This document shows positions 23,168-34,612 of a stretch of DNA of 64,000 bases, one piece after another; positions within the stretch are counted from its first letter, which is position 1; each line of letters begins with the position of its first letter. Below the pieces are notes generated by a model, which had not been told where the DNA came from, did not search any database, and saw nothing but the letters and a program-made list of their open reading frames with translations. The translations under genes and the position numbers were made by a program. The stretch is from Vishniacozyma victoriae (lineage: Eukaryota; Basidiomycota; Tremellomycetes; Tremellales; Bulleribasidiaceae): the NCBI GenBank assembly GCA_017654735.1, contig JADPYG010000089.1, positions 196,001-260,000 of the forward strand, read 5' to 3'.

Positions 23168-24770
23168 TCAGTCGTCTCGTTGCCTCCTTTTCCCTTTGCC
23201 CCGTCGTGACGCGCCCGAGTTCGGCGAGGAACGTCCGTCTGACCCCGCACGAGATGAAGGGGCGAGGTGGGTCGATGATCCAGTGTACGGATACTTGATT
23301 AGTCGACTGTCTGCAAGGGGTACTGATGGTCTTACGGGACGGTTTCCCATCGACTGCTTGAAGGCCGCAGGCTCACTTGACTTGGAGCTTGAGGGGTGGC
23401 TAGATCCATGTCCAGAAGATGTGCGGGGATACTGATCAGAGTGAATACCACTGGCTCTGAACATTTTGAAGTAATCAGGGCTCGGGCGGATAGTTGCTGA
23501 ATCTACAAGGCGGACTGGAGTTCCAGTGTTTGCTGATAAAGAATGTCGGATCGATCGTGGTTGATCCTGAATGTCGGTAGCTGAGGGTATTCCAGTGGCA
23601 GAGGGTTCTCAACGGCGAGTATATACCGGGAATCTCTGTTGACTGCCTTGACCTGGTAGCGAGGTCTGGGGAATAGAGTTCGGATCGACCTGAGGAACGA
23701 AGGTATTCCCAACTGATATAGAAGCGGCGGGAGAAAGAATACTTGTAAGCGTTTGGTATTTCTGGCTCGGAGCAAGACGATTTGTCAACGTGCCAGCCTT
23801 GAAGTGATCAACCACCTTGCTTCGCGGCTGGAATACCACCACGTTGGGACCCAAAGAACGCCCTATATTTGAGTATCCCATTGGCGATACAGGTACCAAA
23901 GATTAGGTTCCGGCTCCCGCAAAGACACCAGGCCCGGCAACGGCGCCAGTATGGTCATCGCTTTGACTGAGCACTTGCCCAACGGATGACCAGTCGTTTG
24001 AAGCTGGACCCGGATTGCCATTGGATGTATGCGTGTTTGACAGGTAAGAGCGGTTTGTCAATGATATCTTGTCACCATTTGGATTTATCCACCAGACAGG
24101 AAGACCAATTTTGGGGGGTATAAATTTGGGGTCAGCGAGCTCGTCCAAAGTCCAACCATTGTAATCCTTTGACTTCAGAAGATGAATTGCGCCCGTCTCA
24201 TTTCATCGGTTCATCCCCTTGCAGGATTTTGTCCCTGACTGAGCCGCCGACATACATGGTCTTGAAAGTTGCCGCCTGGTCCTGACAAATGGAGTCGGCT
24301 GGGGCTTTTCGATGGTTTTCGCTCAAAGCAGCCGCTACCTTGGCTGCACATGACAGTGTCGCCGAAGGGTCCTGATCCGCCACGTCTCGCGTCAGTGCCA
24401 ATTTGGTGGAGGCTTTTATCGCCGAGTTTGCCAGAATAGGTGACGCGTTGACGCTTATCTCGAATCCTTTTCGGAATTCTTCCATGTCGCCGTTTGTAAC
24501 CCTTCCCCCGTCAACCACCTGTCCGATGAAATAGACCCCGTCCACATCTTGCGAGCATCCAATCCTGACGCCGATAGAATGAGGATTAGTCCCACAAAAA
24601 GCGCCACCAGATGCTCCACGGTCAAATTGGATCCGGCTGGACTGATTGGCGGTCGACTGGGTAGCATTGGAGTTTTGATGGGTTTTGTTGCTGCTTTGGA
24701 GAGTGGCGTAGGGATGGGATTGTGGTGAAGGACAACTCAAGATCAGTGAAGGATTTTGCTGAGATTCCAT
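23168..24770 (-). pseudogene. Accessory-family member E, interrupted reading frame
   Basis: From ATG 24770 the frame runs to TGA near 24198 and covers the shared domain (residues about 65-160; core IGVRIGCSQDVDGVYFIGQ, then SCAAKVAAALSEN). A +1-shifted frame then continues with family-like sequence, including PVWWINPNGDK (compare VVWVNPE in A), and stays open to 23168 except for an in-frame TAA (23903-23905) and TGA (23609-23611). Two readings are possible: a decayed gene with one frameshift and two stops, or an intact gene whose three breaks lie in small introns. GT-AG pairs of compatible phase exist, for example a GTATAT donor just before the TGA with a CAG 3' of it; the others have weak donors. 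I favour a pseudogene or decaying gene because the intact relatives are intronless. Confidence 0.55.
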
Positions 24771-25338
24771 GTTGTGAATTAGTGCTGTGGGCGGCAAAAG
24801 AGTCGAAGAGTTGCCTGTGTAGGACTGGGGGATAATGAGAAGTGAGGAAGAGGTACGAGGCTTGTGTGAAGAGGATCAATGGCTTGCATTGAAGCTTGAG
24901 CGGACCTCCCAGTCGAATGGATGTCCTTGAAAGGAAGGTGAACAAAGGATATCCACAAGTCATGTCTGGGGGAACCTGATAGAAACTGAGTCTTCGGAAC
25001 CTCTCGGCTTAAGAGTACTGATAGGATATGATTGGGATGATGGCAAATTTGAGGCGTCTTAATGACTGGGTGAAACGGGTAAGTGAGATCTGACCAATGG
25101 GGCAATTGACTGCCGGCGCTGAAGCCTGCTTGGGCTAGCTAAAGAGCTGAATCTCCCTGCATATATACAACGGAACGCTCATCTAGATATTGAACACAAG
25201 AACCCGGGAAAATGAATCTGCCACATGAGCTGGGAAGGGTCTCCCTCTCAGGATTCCCGCTCTCTTCCTTCCTTATCCTTCCTGGAGCCACGGATCCGAT
25301 GCTCGCTTCCGAAATGTTGATCTCCGGTCAGCCTTCGT
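24771..25338. other. Spacer between accessory genes E and C
   Basis: About 570 bp, promoter side of E and 3' side of C. No supported gene. Confidence 0.35.
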
Positions 25339-27264
25339 TTACTGGCGGCGGGTACCGACGATTGAGCCAAGCAAGTAATCATGGATTGAAGGTGCTGGTC
25401 GCCTCACGTCCAAATGAGTAGATGAAATTGGTTGTTGCTGGTTCATAGATGAACCATGTGTGCTGGGAATGGGCCAAGGGACATCAAATCCAGAAGTTTG
25501 TGCCTGTGATAAGCTGGGAGTGGGGTCAACCTCTTTGACAAGCTGTGTGGCATTGACATTCTCTGGATTCACAATTCTCACACCCGTACCAGAGTTGATT
25601 GACTTGGAATATCTGGTCTCTACGGGCTCGTTGTTGTCGTTTGATAAGACTGGACCAGTGGTGGCTGAAATCAGATGTGAGAATGGGTATTGACCTGGAT
25701 GACTATATCCACCAGCAGCAGTCCGTTGTATCAAAGGCGGGGTATGGGCAACTTGGCAGTGTTCGTCTTCCCCAAAGTTGACTTGAAATGCAGATTCTGA
25801 GGGGGTCGCCCGGTCGGCCTCTGGGCGTTGGGGTTGGGCCAATTGAGTAAACTCACCAATCGGAATGAGAGCTTGACTGGCTTCCGAGCCGAGTCTTTCC
25901 ATGTAGTTGGTAGCACGTGCTGAGAGTGGATGATGTCCAGTAGGGTGTGCAGATGAGAGAGGAAGGGCAGAAGACCCGTCGGTGGTGACTGGGGAATAGG
26001 CTGCGCCCGAATAAGCTGAGACTGGTCGCTGCCCAGCGGACCCTTCGAAGGTAGGGATGCTGGGCCGAATGTCCAGTTGACCGGTCAATGCTGGAGGGTG
26101 GTGATATCTGCCTTGTTCCTGGATGACCCTTGAATTGTCGATGATAGTGGATCGGGGCGGATGAGCGGAAGATGCTGGTCGTTCTCGAGACCTGCTCTGT
26201 AAAGACGACTCTGGGGATACTGACCAAACCACCTGCCCGAAGCCATGGGAAGAAGCACGAATTTCTGAAGAGGCTTGACGACGAACAGAAACGGGCGGAT
26301 GTTCAAATAAGGAGATGGCTTCTTCACACTGCGGTCGAGAGCTCGAGCCGCTGAGGTGATTGAACCCCTGGGCACTTCTACCCCGTTGCGGGCCCAAGGT
26401 TGCTTCTGGACCTGCCTTTCTTTTGGCTTCCCTTCTTGCATCTTCTTTTGCTCTCTTTCTCTCTGCCTGATGGGCTGCGGCGTTGGGTGTGGCGCTGGCA
26501 ATTGAGATAATTGAGCTGGCGGAATTGTGTGACCCAGGGTTTCTCCATCCCACCGAACGCTTGAGCTCTCTTCCGGGGAAATGAGGATCATCCACAAGTG
26601 ACATGAAAGATTCTGCCTGTGTCTTGTGCAGAACTTCAAAAAGCTTTGTGCTTCTTTGCTGTAGCGTGTCTCTTTCTTTGTCTGTGAGCTCATCCATGTT
26701 GGGAGGAGGCTGATATTCGGAACCATGCTTGACCCTAGACATATATTCGGGGTACACAGGGTTTGAAAGTATGGTCCCAGGGGGCTTGAGGTCGGGGGAT
26801 GCTGCCTCGCACAATCGCCGTATCAGCGTCGCAATCTTCTGGGATGCCAAGAGCTCATGAGTGTGTACTCTTTTGGCGGGTTTTGGGTTCTCCAACTCCC
26901 ATGCCGCCTGTACCAGACCGTTTCGCATCTTTGGCCAATTGGATTCGGAATTCATTATTGAACGAGTTCCATGCTCGTAGTCGGCACCGACTGTCGTCGC
27001 CTCAAGCTCGCTCCCACAAGCCATACCACCACTGAAAATGATCTGTTCTCCCTCGATGATGCATGTTATAGGAACCGTGATTCCCTCTTTTGGACCGCCG
27101 ATGATGCTACCACGGGGTAAAACATCGAGTCGAATATCCGTGCGGGAAGGAGTGTCCTGAGACCGGGCAGATGTGTTGTCCACTGTATCGTTGGCTGTGC
27201 TTGTGAGGGGCTGGTTGTCGATTGATTGATTTGCGAGATTCAGGTGACCTGTGACAGAATACAT
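25339..27264 (-). CDS. Accessory-family protein C, intronless
   Basis: Single exon, 641 residues from ATG 27264. The frame stays open 201 nt further upstream to another ATG at 27465, but that stretch looks like leader. Shared domain at about residues 62-180: core ITVPITCIIEGEQIIFSGG, later HTHELLASQKIATLIRRL. Further on come VGWRNPG (compare VVWVNPE in A) and a basic segment, ERKRAKEDARREAKRKAG, ending in PEATLG; A carries the same EATLG at the same place, which is the clearest sign of common descent. The remainder is a Ser/Pro/Gln-rich tail with many short His- and Pro-containing repeats and no conserved domain that I know. No signal peptide or membrane segment. Confidence 0.78.
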   Translation of the reverse strand: MYSVTGHLNLANQSIDNQPLTSTANDTVDNTSARSQDTPSRTDIRLDVLPRGSIIGGPKEGITVPITCIIEGEQIIFSGGMACGSELEATTVGADYEHGTRSIMNSESNWPKMRNGLVQAAWELENPKPAKRVHTHELLASQKIATLIRRLCEAASPDLKPPGTILSNPVYPEYMSRVKHGSEYQPPPNMDELTDKERDTLQQRSTKLFEVLHKTQAESFMSLVDDPHFPGRELKRSVGWRNPGSHNSASSIISIASATPNAAAHQAERKRAKEDARREAKRKAGPEATLGPQRGRSAQGFNHLSGSSSRPQCEEAISLFEHPPVSVRRQASSEIRASSHGFGQVVWSVSPESSLQSRSRERPASSAHPPRSTIIDNSRVIQEQGRYHHPPALTGQLDIRPSIPTFEGSAGQRPVSAYSGAAYSPVTTDGSSALPLSSAHPTGHHPLSARATNYMERLGSEASQALIPIGEFTQLAQPQRPEADRATPSESAFQVNFGEDEHCQVAHTPPLIQRTAAGGYSHPGQYPFSHLISATTGPVLSNDNNEPVETRYSKSINSGTGVRIVNPENVNATQLVKEVDPTPSLSQAQTSGFDVPWPIPSTHGSSMNQQQPISSTHLDVRRPAPSIHDYLLGSIVGTRRQ

Positions 27265-29070
27265 GATGAACCAGTGTGAGGCGTGATGATCGTAGAGGCT
27301 GTGGCGTGGTAACAATGTAGCTGTGAATAACAGACGGATGTTATCAAAAGATGAATTAAGGATAAAGCTAACATTGGCTGGAGTGGCAAGATTCCACAAA
27401 GTTCTTTTTCGTCGGAGTTGACATTGGACCCTCAAAGGACTTGTATACAAAGGTTTGACATACATGTATATTTCTCATCAAAACTGACAAGAATCATATC
27501 TCCGCTACTAGGATAGCTGCCCATGTGCTCTCTTATTCCATACAGCCAAAGCTAGACCGTAGAATCACCATAGATACTGGTCTCTGGACAACATGCCGTT
27601 GTCTTGTGCAGCTGTATGACCACCATGAGATTTCAGAGAATTAAGGTCGCGACAAGTCAGCAATGTGTATAGTCTTGGAATCAGCCCAGATAGTGGTTTG
27701 CCATCCTCAGATGACACGTAGGTAGCTGGTATTGTAGCGAGTACATGTATCTCTTGAGATATAAAGTTAACACACATCATCCGGGTGGGTGGAATGTGGG
27801 AGGGCATCCAGCATGAGCTCTGGGAGGTGATCTAAGTAGGGTCCTTTTACCAACACAATTCGAATCAGACAGAGAGCTTTATTGCAAATGGGATCCACAA
27901 AGCTGTCGAGCCGCTACAATTGTTGACCCTCGGAGGCGGCACGGGAGGTATCTTGCATTTGACTGTATTGACTGCTGACACCAGCAGACATACAAATGAG
28001 GCGGATGTTTTGGAGGAAGTTTGGCAGGGAGCGTTCTTTCAAGGAAACTACCCTAAATTGCTAGATGTCAAGGAGAGGTATGACCGATCAGGGGTCTTTA
28101 CCTGCTGGATGTGTGTGGGCTGGTCAATCGACCATACTCCGGCTAGCGAATGCTATAAGACAGTGTAGCGTTTGATTATGATTGGACACTTGCAATAACC
28201 AATTTTCATACATGTATTATTCTTTCCTTGAATCCGAGGTCAGGCATGTACCGTTGTTCCAGACATCATCAGATTGTATGTTGAGGAGATCTTTATCTTG
28301 GGATGATCAGAAAAGTGTTTCCTCAAAATTCTGGGTAGGAACTTGTAGAAGTGAAATTATATTCGGGAGTCCAAATGGCTGCAGGGCTGATGTACATGTC
28401 TTCGAGGAGTTCTGGGCGCAATGAATGGTCGGCGTAAGGACGAGCCCTCAAAGGAACGATGCTATAATTTGGGGAAGCTTCTGGGGTCTTCAGCATAGAG
28501 CATGACTAGCATGACCTTTACAACGAGTGGCAGAACGGATCGCGGGGTCTGCAAGTGTCTGTTCATATCCTGAAGCTGGCCTTCTGCGCAAGCCCTTGCT
28601 TTGCAAGTAGTGCGACCGGCATAGCCACAATTCCATGTGCGAACACTTGATAGTGATCTGCTGTGGGCAGTGACTTTGAGGTAATTCCATGTGGTGATTG
28701 CTCAATCTGCCCCTGGTGGTGGTACAATCAGATGATAAATAGGTATCAAGTAGCATCCCTTCTCGGATGTAGTACACGTATATAAACAACTTATCCCTGG
28801 CAAACATCAATCCAAAGCTTCTGTTTTAGCCTCAGCGAATCTCCCTTTTGACATGTGGCTGCGGGCTTGTTGGATCAGCCCATGTATACATCGATGTCAC
28901 CCCTTTTCTACATTGAATCTGCGCGTGGATAAAACGAAGAAGGGTCAAGAAACATTCCCTGTTCAACTTGCATTTCGTTCCTCACTATGTTTGAGTATAC
29001 CGTGGCAACAAATCGCCGTCAAAAACGCCAGCGAAGTCTCCCGGTTTCAGTCCAAGCGGCAAACTGAGAC
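27265..29070. other. Long gene-poor spacer within accessory island 2
   Basis: About 1.8 kb between genes C and D with only short frames. A frame on the + strand at 28182-28424 contains CRSEIIFGSPNGC, which faintly resembles the domain core and could be a relic or chance. The right part (about 28500-28850) looks like 3' flank and TATA-like sequence. No gene is supported. Confidence 0.35.
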
Positions 29071-30915
29071 TTAGATTGTTCCAGTCGCGGATTGTCCCGG
29101 GCTAGTGGACATGAAGAGCGGTTCTTCGCCGTCGCTGGCCTGCGGGCCAGTCATAGTTCTGATCGGAAAATTGAGGTCGCTTGTCCAATGGGTGGTAGAC
29201 GAGACAGGAGTCTGCAAGGGAGAGATCTGGTGTATACCGGGGACTTGAAGGTTCGAGTTTTGAGATGGGTTGAGACCAACAGTTCTGTTGCGTCCTCGAA
29301 TTGGAGGATGGTCCCAACTTGGAAATTTGTCAGAACAGCGAGAAGCGTCTCTAGAACTCCGATCGGTGTCTAGACTCTCCTGGTTACCACCATTGCTGGG
29401 GAAATTTGAAGGCCTGCGCTTGTTTGTTGATCCAGCGCTGGTCGGAGATAGTTCTCGTTTTTTGGTTCTCGGACGCCAGACCTCTTCTCCGATAGATGTC
29501 GTGCTCGCGCCACTCGGTCGAGTCATCGACGACGTTTTATCCTGAGATAAATGGGCCACTGCTCCCACACCAGCAGCGCACAAGTCCTTCGAACGATAAT
29601 CCCGCTCGGAGCCCATGTAGGTGTCGGTCTGCGCTGCGGCTTCCGACTCGCCTGGAGCTATCGAAGTGCTGGGAACCGAAACCCCATCGGCTGCCTGAGG
29701 CGAATGGACAGTGTCATGGATATCGTCCTGGATGTCCGACTCGACAGCTATGAATCGATAACCTTGGACAGGTCTCAACACAGTATCAGGGGCTGACCTC
29801 TCAAGGCTACGAAGGCAGGCGGCAATCTGAGCGGAGGCGGCCAGAGGTTGTGGCTCGATGGACGCCTGGAGCAAAGTGTCTCGGAAAGATTGGGGATTGG
29901 CTTCGACCATTCCCAATATTGCCTCTTCATAAGCGTCGGTCCTCAGTTTCTGATCCTTCTGGCCCCAATCTCGCAGCTTGATTCCCCCACTCACGTCTCC
30001 GTTGACCCAAAATGCACCATGACTATTTCGACATGAGATCGCAACCGTCGCGCCCCAAGGCTCGCCACCAAAAGTGCCCGCCGGTCGCGCTCTCAAGCTG
30101 AAGAATGGCCCTTCAGATCGATTCTGAGTTAAAGCTTGATCGTCCACTTCGGATTTCGATGTCGCTTCCGCTAGTTTGATAGAGATTCGGCGGCATCTCC
30201 AATTTACCGAGCGGTCGACTGAGCAGGGCATGGGCTTGCCGTCCCGATCCTTCGTCAACACTGTCCTGGAAATTTCCACATCCCTTCTTTGCCTTGCTTG
30301 ATGATATCGTTGTTTTCCTCGACCAGTCGATGCTGCGGCTCCCCCGTGGGCTGTGACGGATGCAGACTCATCAGCCGGTGTCACAAGCCTCTCACCCAAA
30401 CCACGGAACGTGCTGGTCTTCCTCAAACCCGGTTCTTCCGCCTCGCAGTGTAGTCTAATTAGTCCAGCGACGGCACAGGCTGCGGCTGTTTCACCGGCCA
30501 AGGTCTGGTTTGGCTTTGGCCGAGAGATTGCACATGAGGCACGGAGGCACGACTGCCGAATCTCTGGCCCATGATCTTGATCTTTGAGGACCGATCTTGC
30601 CGTCCTCACCAAAGAATGTTTTCGTGCTAGTGAGACATATTTGCTGCCTGCGCCGATATGGCACTCAAAATTGATTTGTGTTCCTTCTGAAGCGCATGTG
30701 ACGACAAGGTTTAGAGCTTTGTAACCACCCTCAGTTATGACTCCGTCATCTTCTTCAGTGAGATCGAGTATTCCGCTATCATTGACCTGAATCAGCGGGA
30801 TCCGAGCATTAGTATCTGACGGCCCCGTGTGCGGGGAGAGGGAGTTTGATAAGCTGATCATTGAAGCCTGCTGTTCATTTGGGTAGCGTAACGATTCAGC
30901 TGGTCGACTGGTCAT
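29071..30915 (-). CDS. Accessory-family protein D with two copies of the domain, intronless
   Basis: Single exon, 614 residues, ATG at 30915. The domain occurs twice: copy 1 at about residues 66-170 (ALNLVVTCASEGTQINFE, then LAGETAAACAVAGLIRLH) and copy 2 at about 287-385 (GATVAISCRNSHGAFWVNG, then LAASAQIAACLRSLERSAPD). A VNWRCRR segment lies between them where other members have W-x-N-P. The C-terminal 200 residues are disordered and rich in Ser, Pro, Asn and Arg, with a KKRELSPTSAGSTNKRR patch that could be a nuclear localisation signal. There is no enzymatic motif I recognise. The internal duplication defines the domain borders better than any other member. Confidence 0.78.
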   Translation of the reverse strand: MTSRPAESLRYPNEQQASMISLSNSLSPHTGPSDTNARIPLIQVNDSGILDLTEEDDGVITEGGYKALNLVVTCASEGTQINFECHIGAGSKYVSLARKHSLVRTARSVLKDQDHGPEIRQSCLRASCAISRPKPNQTLAGETAAACAVAGLIRLHCEAEEPGLRKTSTFRGLGERLVTPADESASVTAHGGAAASTGRGKQRYHQARQRRDVEISRTVLTKDRDGKPMPCSVDRSVNWRCRRISIKLAEATSKSEVDDQALTQNRSEGPFFSLRARPAGTFGGEPWGATVAISCRNSHGAFWVNGDVSGGIKLRDWGQKDQKLRTDAYEEAILGMVEANPQSFRDTLLQASIEPQPLAASAQIAACLRSLERSAPDTVLRPVQGYRFIAVESDIQDDIHDTVHSPQAADGVSVPSTSIAPGESEAAAQTDTYMGSERDYRSKDLCAAGVGAVAHLSQDKTSSMTRPSGASTTSIGEEVWRPRTKKRELSPTSAGSTNKRRPSNFPSNGGNQESLDTDRSSRDASRCSDKFPSWDHPPIRGRNRTVGLNPSQNSNLQVPGIHQISPLQTPVSSTTHWTSDLNFPIRTMTGPQASDGEEPLFMSTSPGQSATGTI

Positions 30916-31359
30916 CTTGACGGTGGATGCGTACGTGAGACAGCGAGGTCAATGGTAGATATAGAAGTCGCAGTATTCGTTTTGTGCTCGGTAGCTTGTA
31001 TGGAGGAAATCGTATTGATGTGATGATGCGTGGGAAGCAGTCCAGGACGGCGCATAATTGATCGCAGTGCTGTGGCGAGAAGTACGAACTGAAAGGATAC
31101 TACACCGCATGTGAAATATTGGGGTTTCACGTCAGTACCTCCTTTGATACTGCTCCACCGTCTACGCAAGCAATGAAAACTTTGACTGATCCCAGCCTTA
31201 ATATATGAGTACACAGGATGAAAAGATCTGTATCGCGGATATGTGAAATCGTCAGTGCCTCAGGACAGTCTAGATCCGGGTATCAGCCCAAGTTGCAATA
31301 GGCACATACATACGTACAATACATGCATGCACAGCAGTGTCAATCCATCATACTCCCGA
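30916..31359. other. Spacer between gene D promoter and MRS2 3' end
   Basis: About 440 bp; right edge of accessory island 2. No exon recognised. Confidence 0.4.
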
Positions 31360-33261
31360 TCAATCCTTTCCCCACCTAATCCTCATATGTCCACCCTTAA
31401 CCTCGTCCCCGCCTGGTCCATTGATTTCCTCCCAATCTTTTGCATTAGCACTCTTGCCCGTCCAACCAGCCATAAAAGCATCCCTAGCCCTCGCCCGATC
31501 AGCCTTTTCATTAATCCAAACCGGATCCCTAGGATCACTCGTTTCAATAGCCGAGAAATCTTTCGATTTCGGTTTAAATATCCTAGACCAAATACTTTGT
31601 TTCTTGAGCGCCGGCCGTAGTGGTCCGAATGTGGGCTGGTGGCGCATTGGGATTGCTAGGACTCGAAGGGAGGGGGGTGCTCGACCTGAGAGGGCAACTC
31701 GACGGACTTTTCGGAGTATTCGGGAACCGTAGATGAAGACTAGAATACCCAGGACGGAGGCTCCGCCTGCTATTCCTAGGAAGGCGTATTCCGTTGTCTC
31801 GAGATGCGTGGCCAGCTGAATTATTAGCTTGGTCTGATATCCCGGGAAGTAGGACGACATACATTCATTCCGAAGAATCCAGCTACTAGAGCTCCGGTAC
31901 CGACTCCCAGAGTAGCGATTGAGACCTTGATATCCAGTGCTAGCAGGGCATTGCGTCCGGAATCAAGCATCAACTCGGCAATTTCCTGGGTAGATTGCAT
32001 ATTTGCCTGTCGAGTCAGCTTGGATAACAGGGAGAAAGAAGCTGACGTACGACTGTGGTGTCGACCTCCGATACGATCTCCTCGACTTGCTTGACAAAGC
32101 TCTCGAGCAGCAATTCCAGCTGCACGTGATCATGAAGTGATCTGGGCCTTCCATTGGCTCTGGCAGTGATGTACATCGCAGACAGATCCTCATCTATCCA
32201 TCAGTTTTCTTCACCATAGGCCAAATCAGACGTACCAGACTCCAGGACCTCATCCACAGCCCGCTTGACGTATCTTGCTCGACTCTGGAACCCGGCCATT
32301 CGCCTGGAGTAATGTAATAGTCGCTTTAGGTTATCTCGGTTAATGTCATCTTCCAGATCGGCCAATAAATCCCGGACGAGGTTCCTTGTGTATCCCATTT
32401 CCTCTTCAAGAGCGTTGGAGGTGGCTACTAAGATGGATTCCAATGCCCTGTACGTCAGCAGGCTTCCTCAGACTTAAGCCAGTACAGTTCGACTGACCTG
32501 TGTTCATATACCAGCCCGATCTCTTCCTCGGACTCAAGTTCTATATCTTCCCTAGCAGCGATCCCAGCTTTAATGTTCTTCTCCAAATGCCATTTGAATT
32601 TCCTCGATATCTCACTTTCCGTCGATCCAGCCGAATCGAAAACGATAATACAATCCGGCTTGATTAGAGCTCGGATATGAAGCATCGATACCAGGATACA
32701 GCTCCTTCGAGTAAGGATCAGGGGTACAAGATTAGGGGTTAGGGAATCGAGTTTACGAAGGTCTCGTGGCTGATTGTCAGAATAGACGGCGAGGGGGAAC
32801 ATACATCCAGATCGTGTTCACGACATAATTCAGTCTTTTTATATCGACCTTCTTCGGCTCGCCATTCTCCATTCGAGTCGATGATTGAGCCTTGAGTATC
32901 AGCCACGACCTGAGGATGATAGACTAAACATACACCTCAAACTCAGTTCTCCTGCTTTGTCCATAAGACTTTCCAGATATTTTGCCTTTCTCTCTTTCCG
33001 CCTCCCATCTTCATGTACTCCACTCTCATTGTTGGTGGACGAGGTAGGTTTATCTGAAGCAGGCGACGGCGGTGTATAGGGGATTTCGGCACCGCTCAAA
33101 CCTGATTGAGGATATGAGTTCGTGTAAAATGACGTAGAGCGGCGTGTAAAGTATGTTCGTTCTTGTAGATAGACCGGTGGCGGGGTGATTCGGAATGGTC
33201 TGCTCTGCCGGAGGGTAGTCCTCGCAAGCGTGACAGCTGATTGGCAGCTCTTGGTCGACAT
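31360..33261 (-). CDS. MRS2: Mitochondrial magnesium transporter, MRS2/LPE10 type
   Basis: Seven exons (33261-32934, 32890-32805, 32769-32498, 32447-32236, 32193-32051, 32006-31863, 31815-31360) give 546 residues. The CorA-superfamily channel brings Mg2+ into the mitochondrial matrix. The N-terminus is Arg/Ser/Thr-rich without acidic residues, as expected for a presequence. LRCSIIDSNGEW, a long helical region (TSNALEEEMGYTRNLV), membrane span 1 (IKVSIATLGVGTGALVAGFF) and the invariant GMN motif at the end of exon 6 are all present. Span 2 (FLGIAGGASVLGILVFIYG) starts soon after. The tail of about 120 residues is basic and matrix-facing in the family model. Its start is divergent from the capping protein gene over about 220 bp. 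Confidence 0.94.
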
Positions 33262-33478
33262 TTTGGTTTTGCTGGATGAGTGATAGCTTGATATTATCTT
33301 TTGACATCAGATGGACTCGATCTTTTCTGAACGGAACAAGTTCGGAAGAATTGTCCCGTACCGGATATCTCCGGATACTTAAGAGGTAGGAGTCTATAAG
33401 GTCAAGGCACTTGGCTGTGACGCATCTGATGCTGTCTGTGCATTGAGCAGTCAAGTAACCCATATACTACAAGCAAAG

Positions 33479-34612
33479 ATGGCAGAGGATCGTAAGTAGC
33501 AGACTCGTCCAGGTGACCAAGTAGATGAGCTGACTGTTAGACTCATTCGACGCGCTTCTTGACCTCCTACGACGTCTTCCACCGACCAACGTCGAGAAGA
33601 ACGTCTCGACTCTCTGTGACATCAGGCCCGACTTAGCGGATGATCTACTGGGTAATGTTGACCAGCCACTCCAACTACTCAAAGATGAGGAGAGCGGGAA
33701 AGACTTCTTGGGATGTGATTACAACCGGGATGGAGATTCGTTCAGGTATGTCGACGTTCGAACGTCGAGATGAAAGCTGATGGTAGATCCCCTTGGTCTA
33801 ACGCTTATATCCCCGAGAGCCCAGGTGCGCCAACGCCTTCATCTAAATTGAGACAACTCGAAGTATCTTTGAATTCGGCGTTCGTGACATACAAGGAGAT
33901 GTATTTTGAGGGAGGAGTATCAAGTGTCTACCTCTGGGATTTGGAGGAACAACAGGGGAGAGAACTTGCTTTTGCAGGTGTCGTCCTCTTGAAGAAGAGT
34001 GAGTCCGAGTCTCCTTGCCTTCCATGTCCCATGGAGCTGGAGACTGATAGTAGCCCTCCCTACCGATGCGGAACATACAGGCTCATGGGACTCTCTGCAC
34101 GTATTCGAATGCCAAGAACGAGGTCGATCAGCAAAATACAAACTCACCTCTACGGTAATGCTAGTATTGAAGAGTAAGACGGCATCGAAGTCCGAGAATG
34201 AGGCTAGCAAGGGCACAGGGGACGTAGTCTTGAGTGGGAGTATGACCAGGCAGGTGTGTCCTTTTAATCATTCAGTAGGAGGGAGAGGATGCTAATATGT
34301 AGGCCGAGGTTGATTATCCACTTACGAATACTGCCGGGCATATCCCTAATATCGGACGGATGGTCGAGGATATGGAGTAAGTGACTTTCGACCTCGGGGA
34401 AGCGTAGTGACGCCGAGGAAAAGAAAAGGAAGGAAGAGGAGCTGATGACCAGAATCAAAATGCGTAACCTTCTCTCATCAGTTTACTTTGGTAAGACCAA
34501 AGACGTGATAACCGATCTCCGATCTCAAGCTGGACTAGAAGCGAAATCGAATGAAGACAAATTAAGAGCAGAATTAGCAGGTCGACTAGGCGGTAGGAAG
34601 GTCAAGGCGTAG
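33479..34612 (+). CDS. CAP2: F-actin capping protein subunit beta
   Basis: Six exons (33479-33491, 33541-33745, 33787-33998, 34051-34253, 34303-34376, 34453-34612) encode 288 residues, the usual length. With the alpha subunit it caps actin barbed ends. Nearly the whole family signature is visible: [10 protein letters not shown] near the start, [16 protein letters not shown], the block [19 protein letters not shown] (here [15 protein letters not shown]), [41 protein letters not shown] and [12 protein letters not shown]. The first coding exon is 13 nt. All junctions keep phase. The C-terminal tail is short and Arg/Lys-rich, as in relatives where it contacts actin. Confidence 0.97.

Noticed and set aside
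27265..27465. In-frame extension upstream of accessory gene C
   Set aside because: Composition is leader-like and lacks the polar character of the family N-termini; the ATG at 27264 is preferred, though an early start cannot be excluded.
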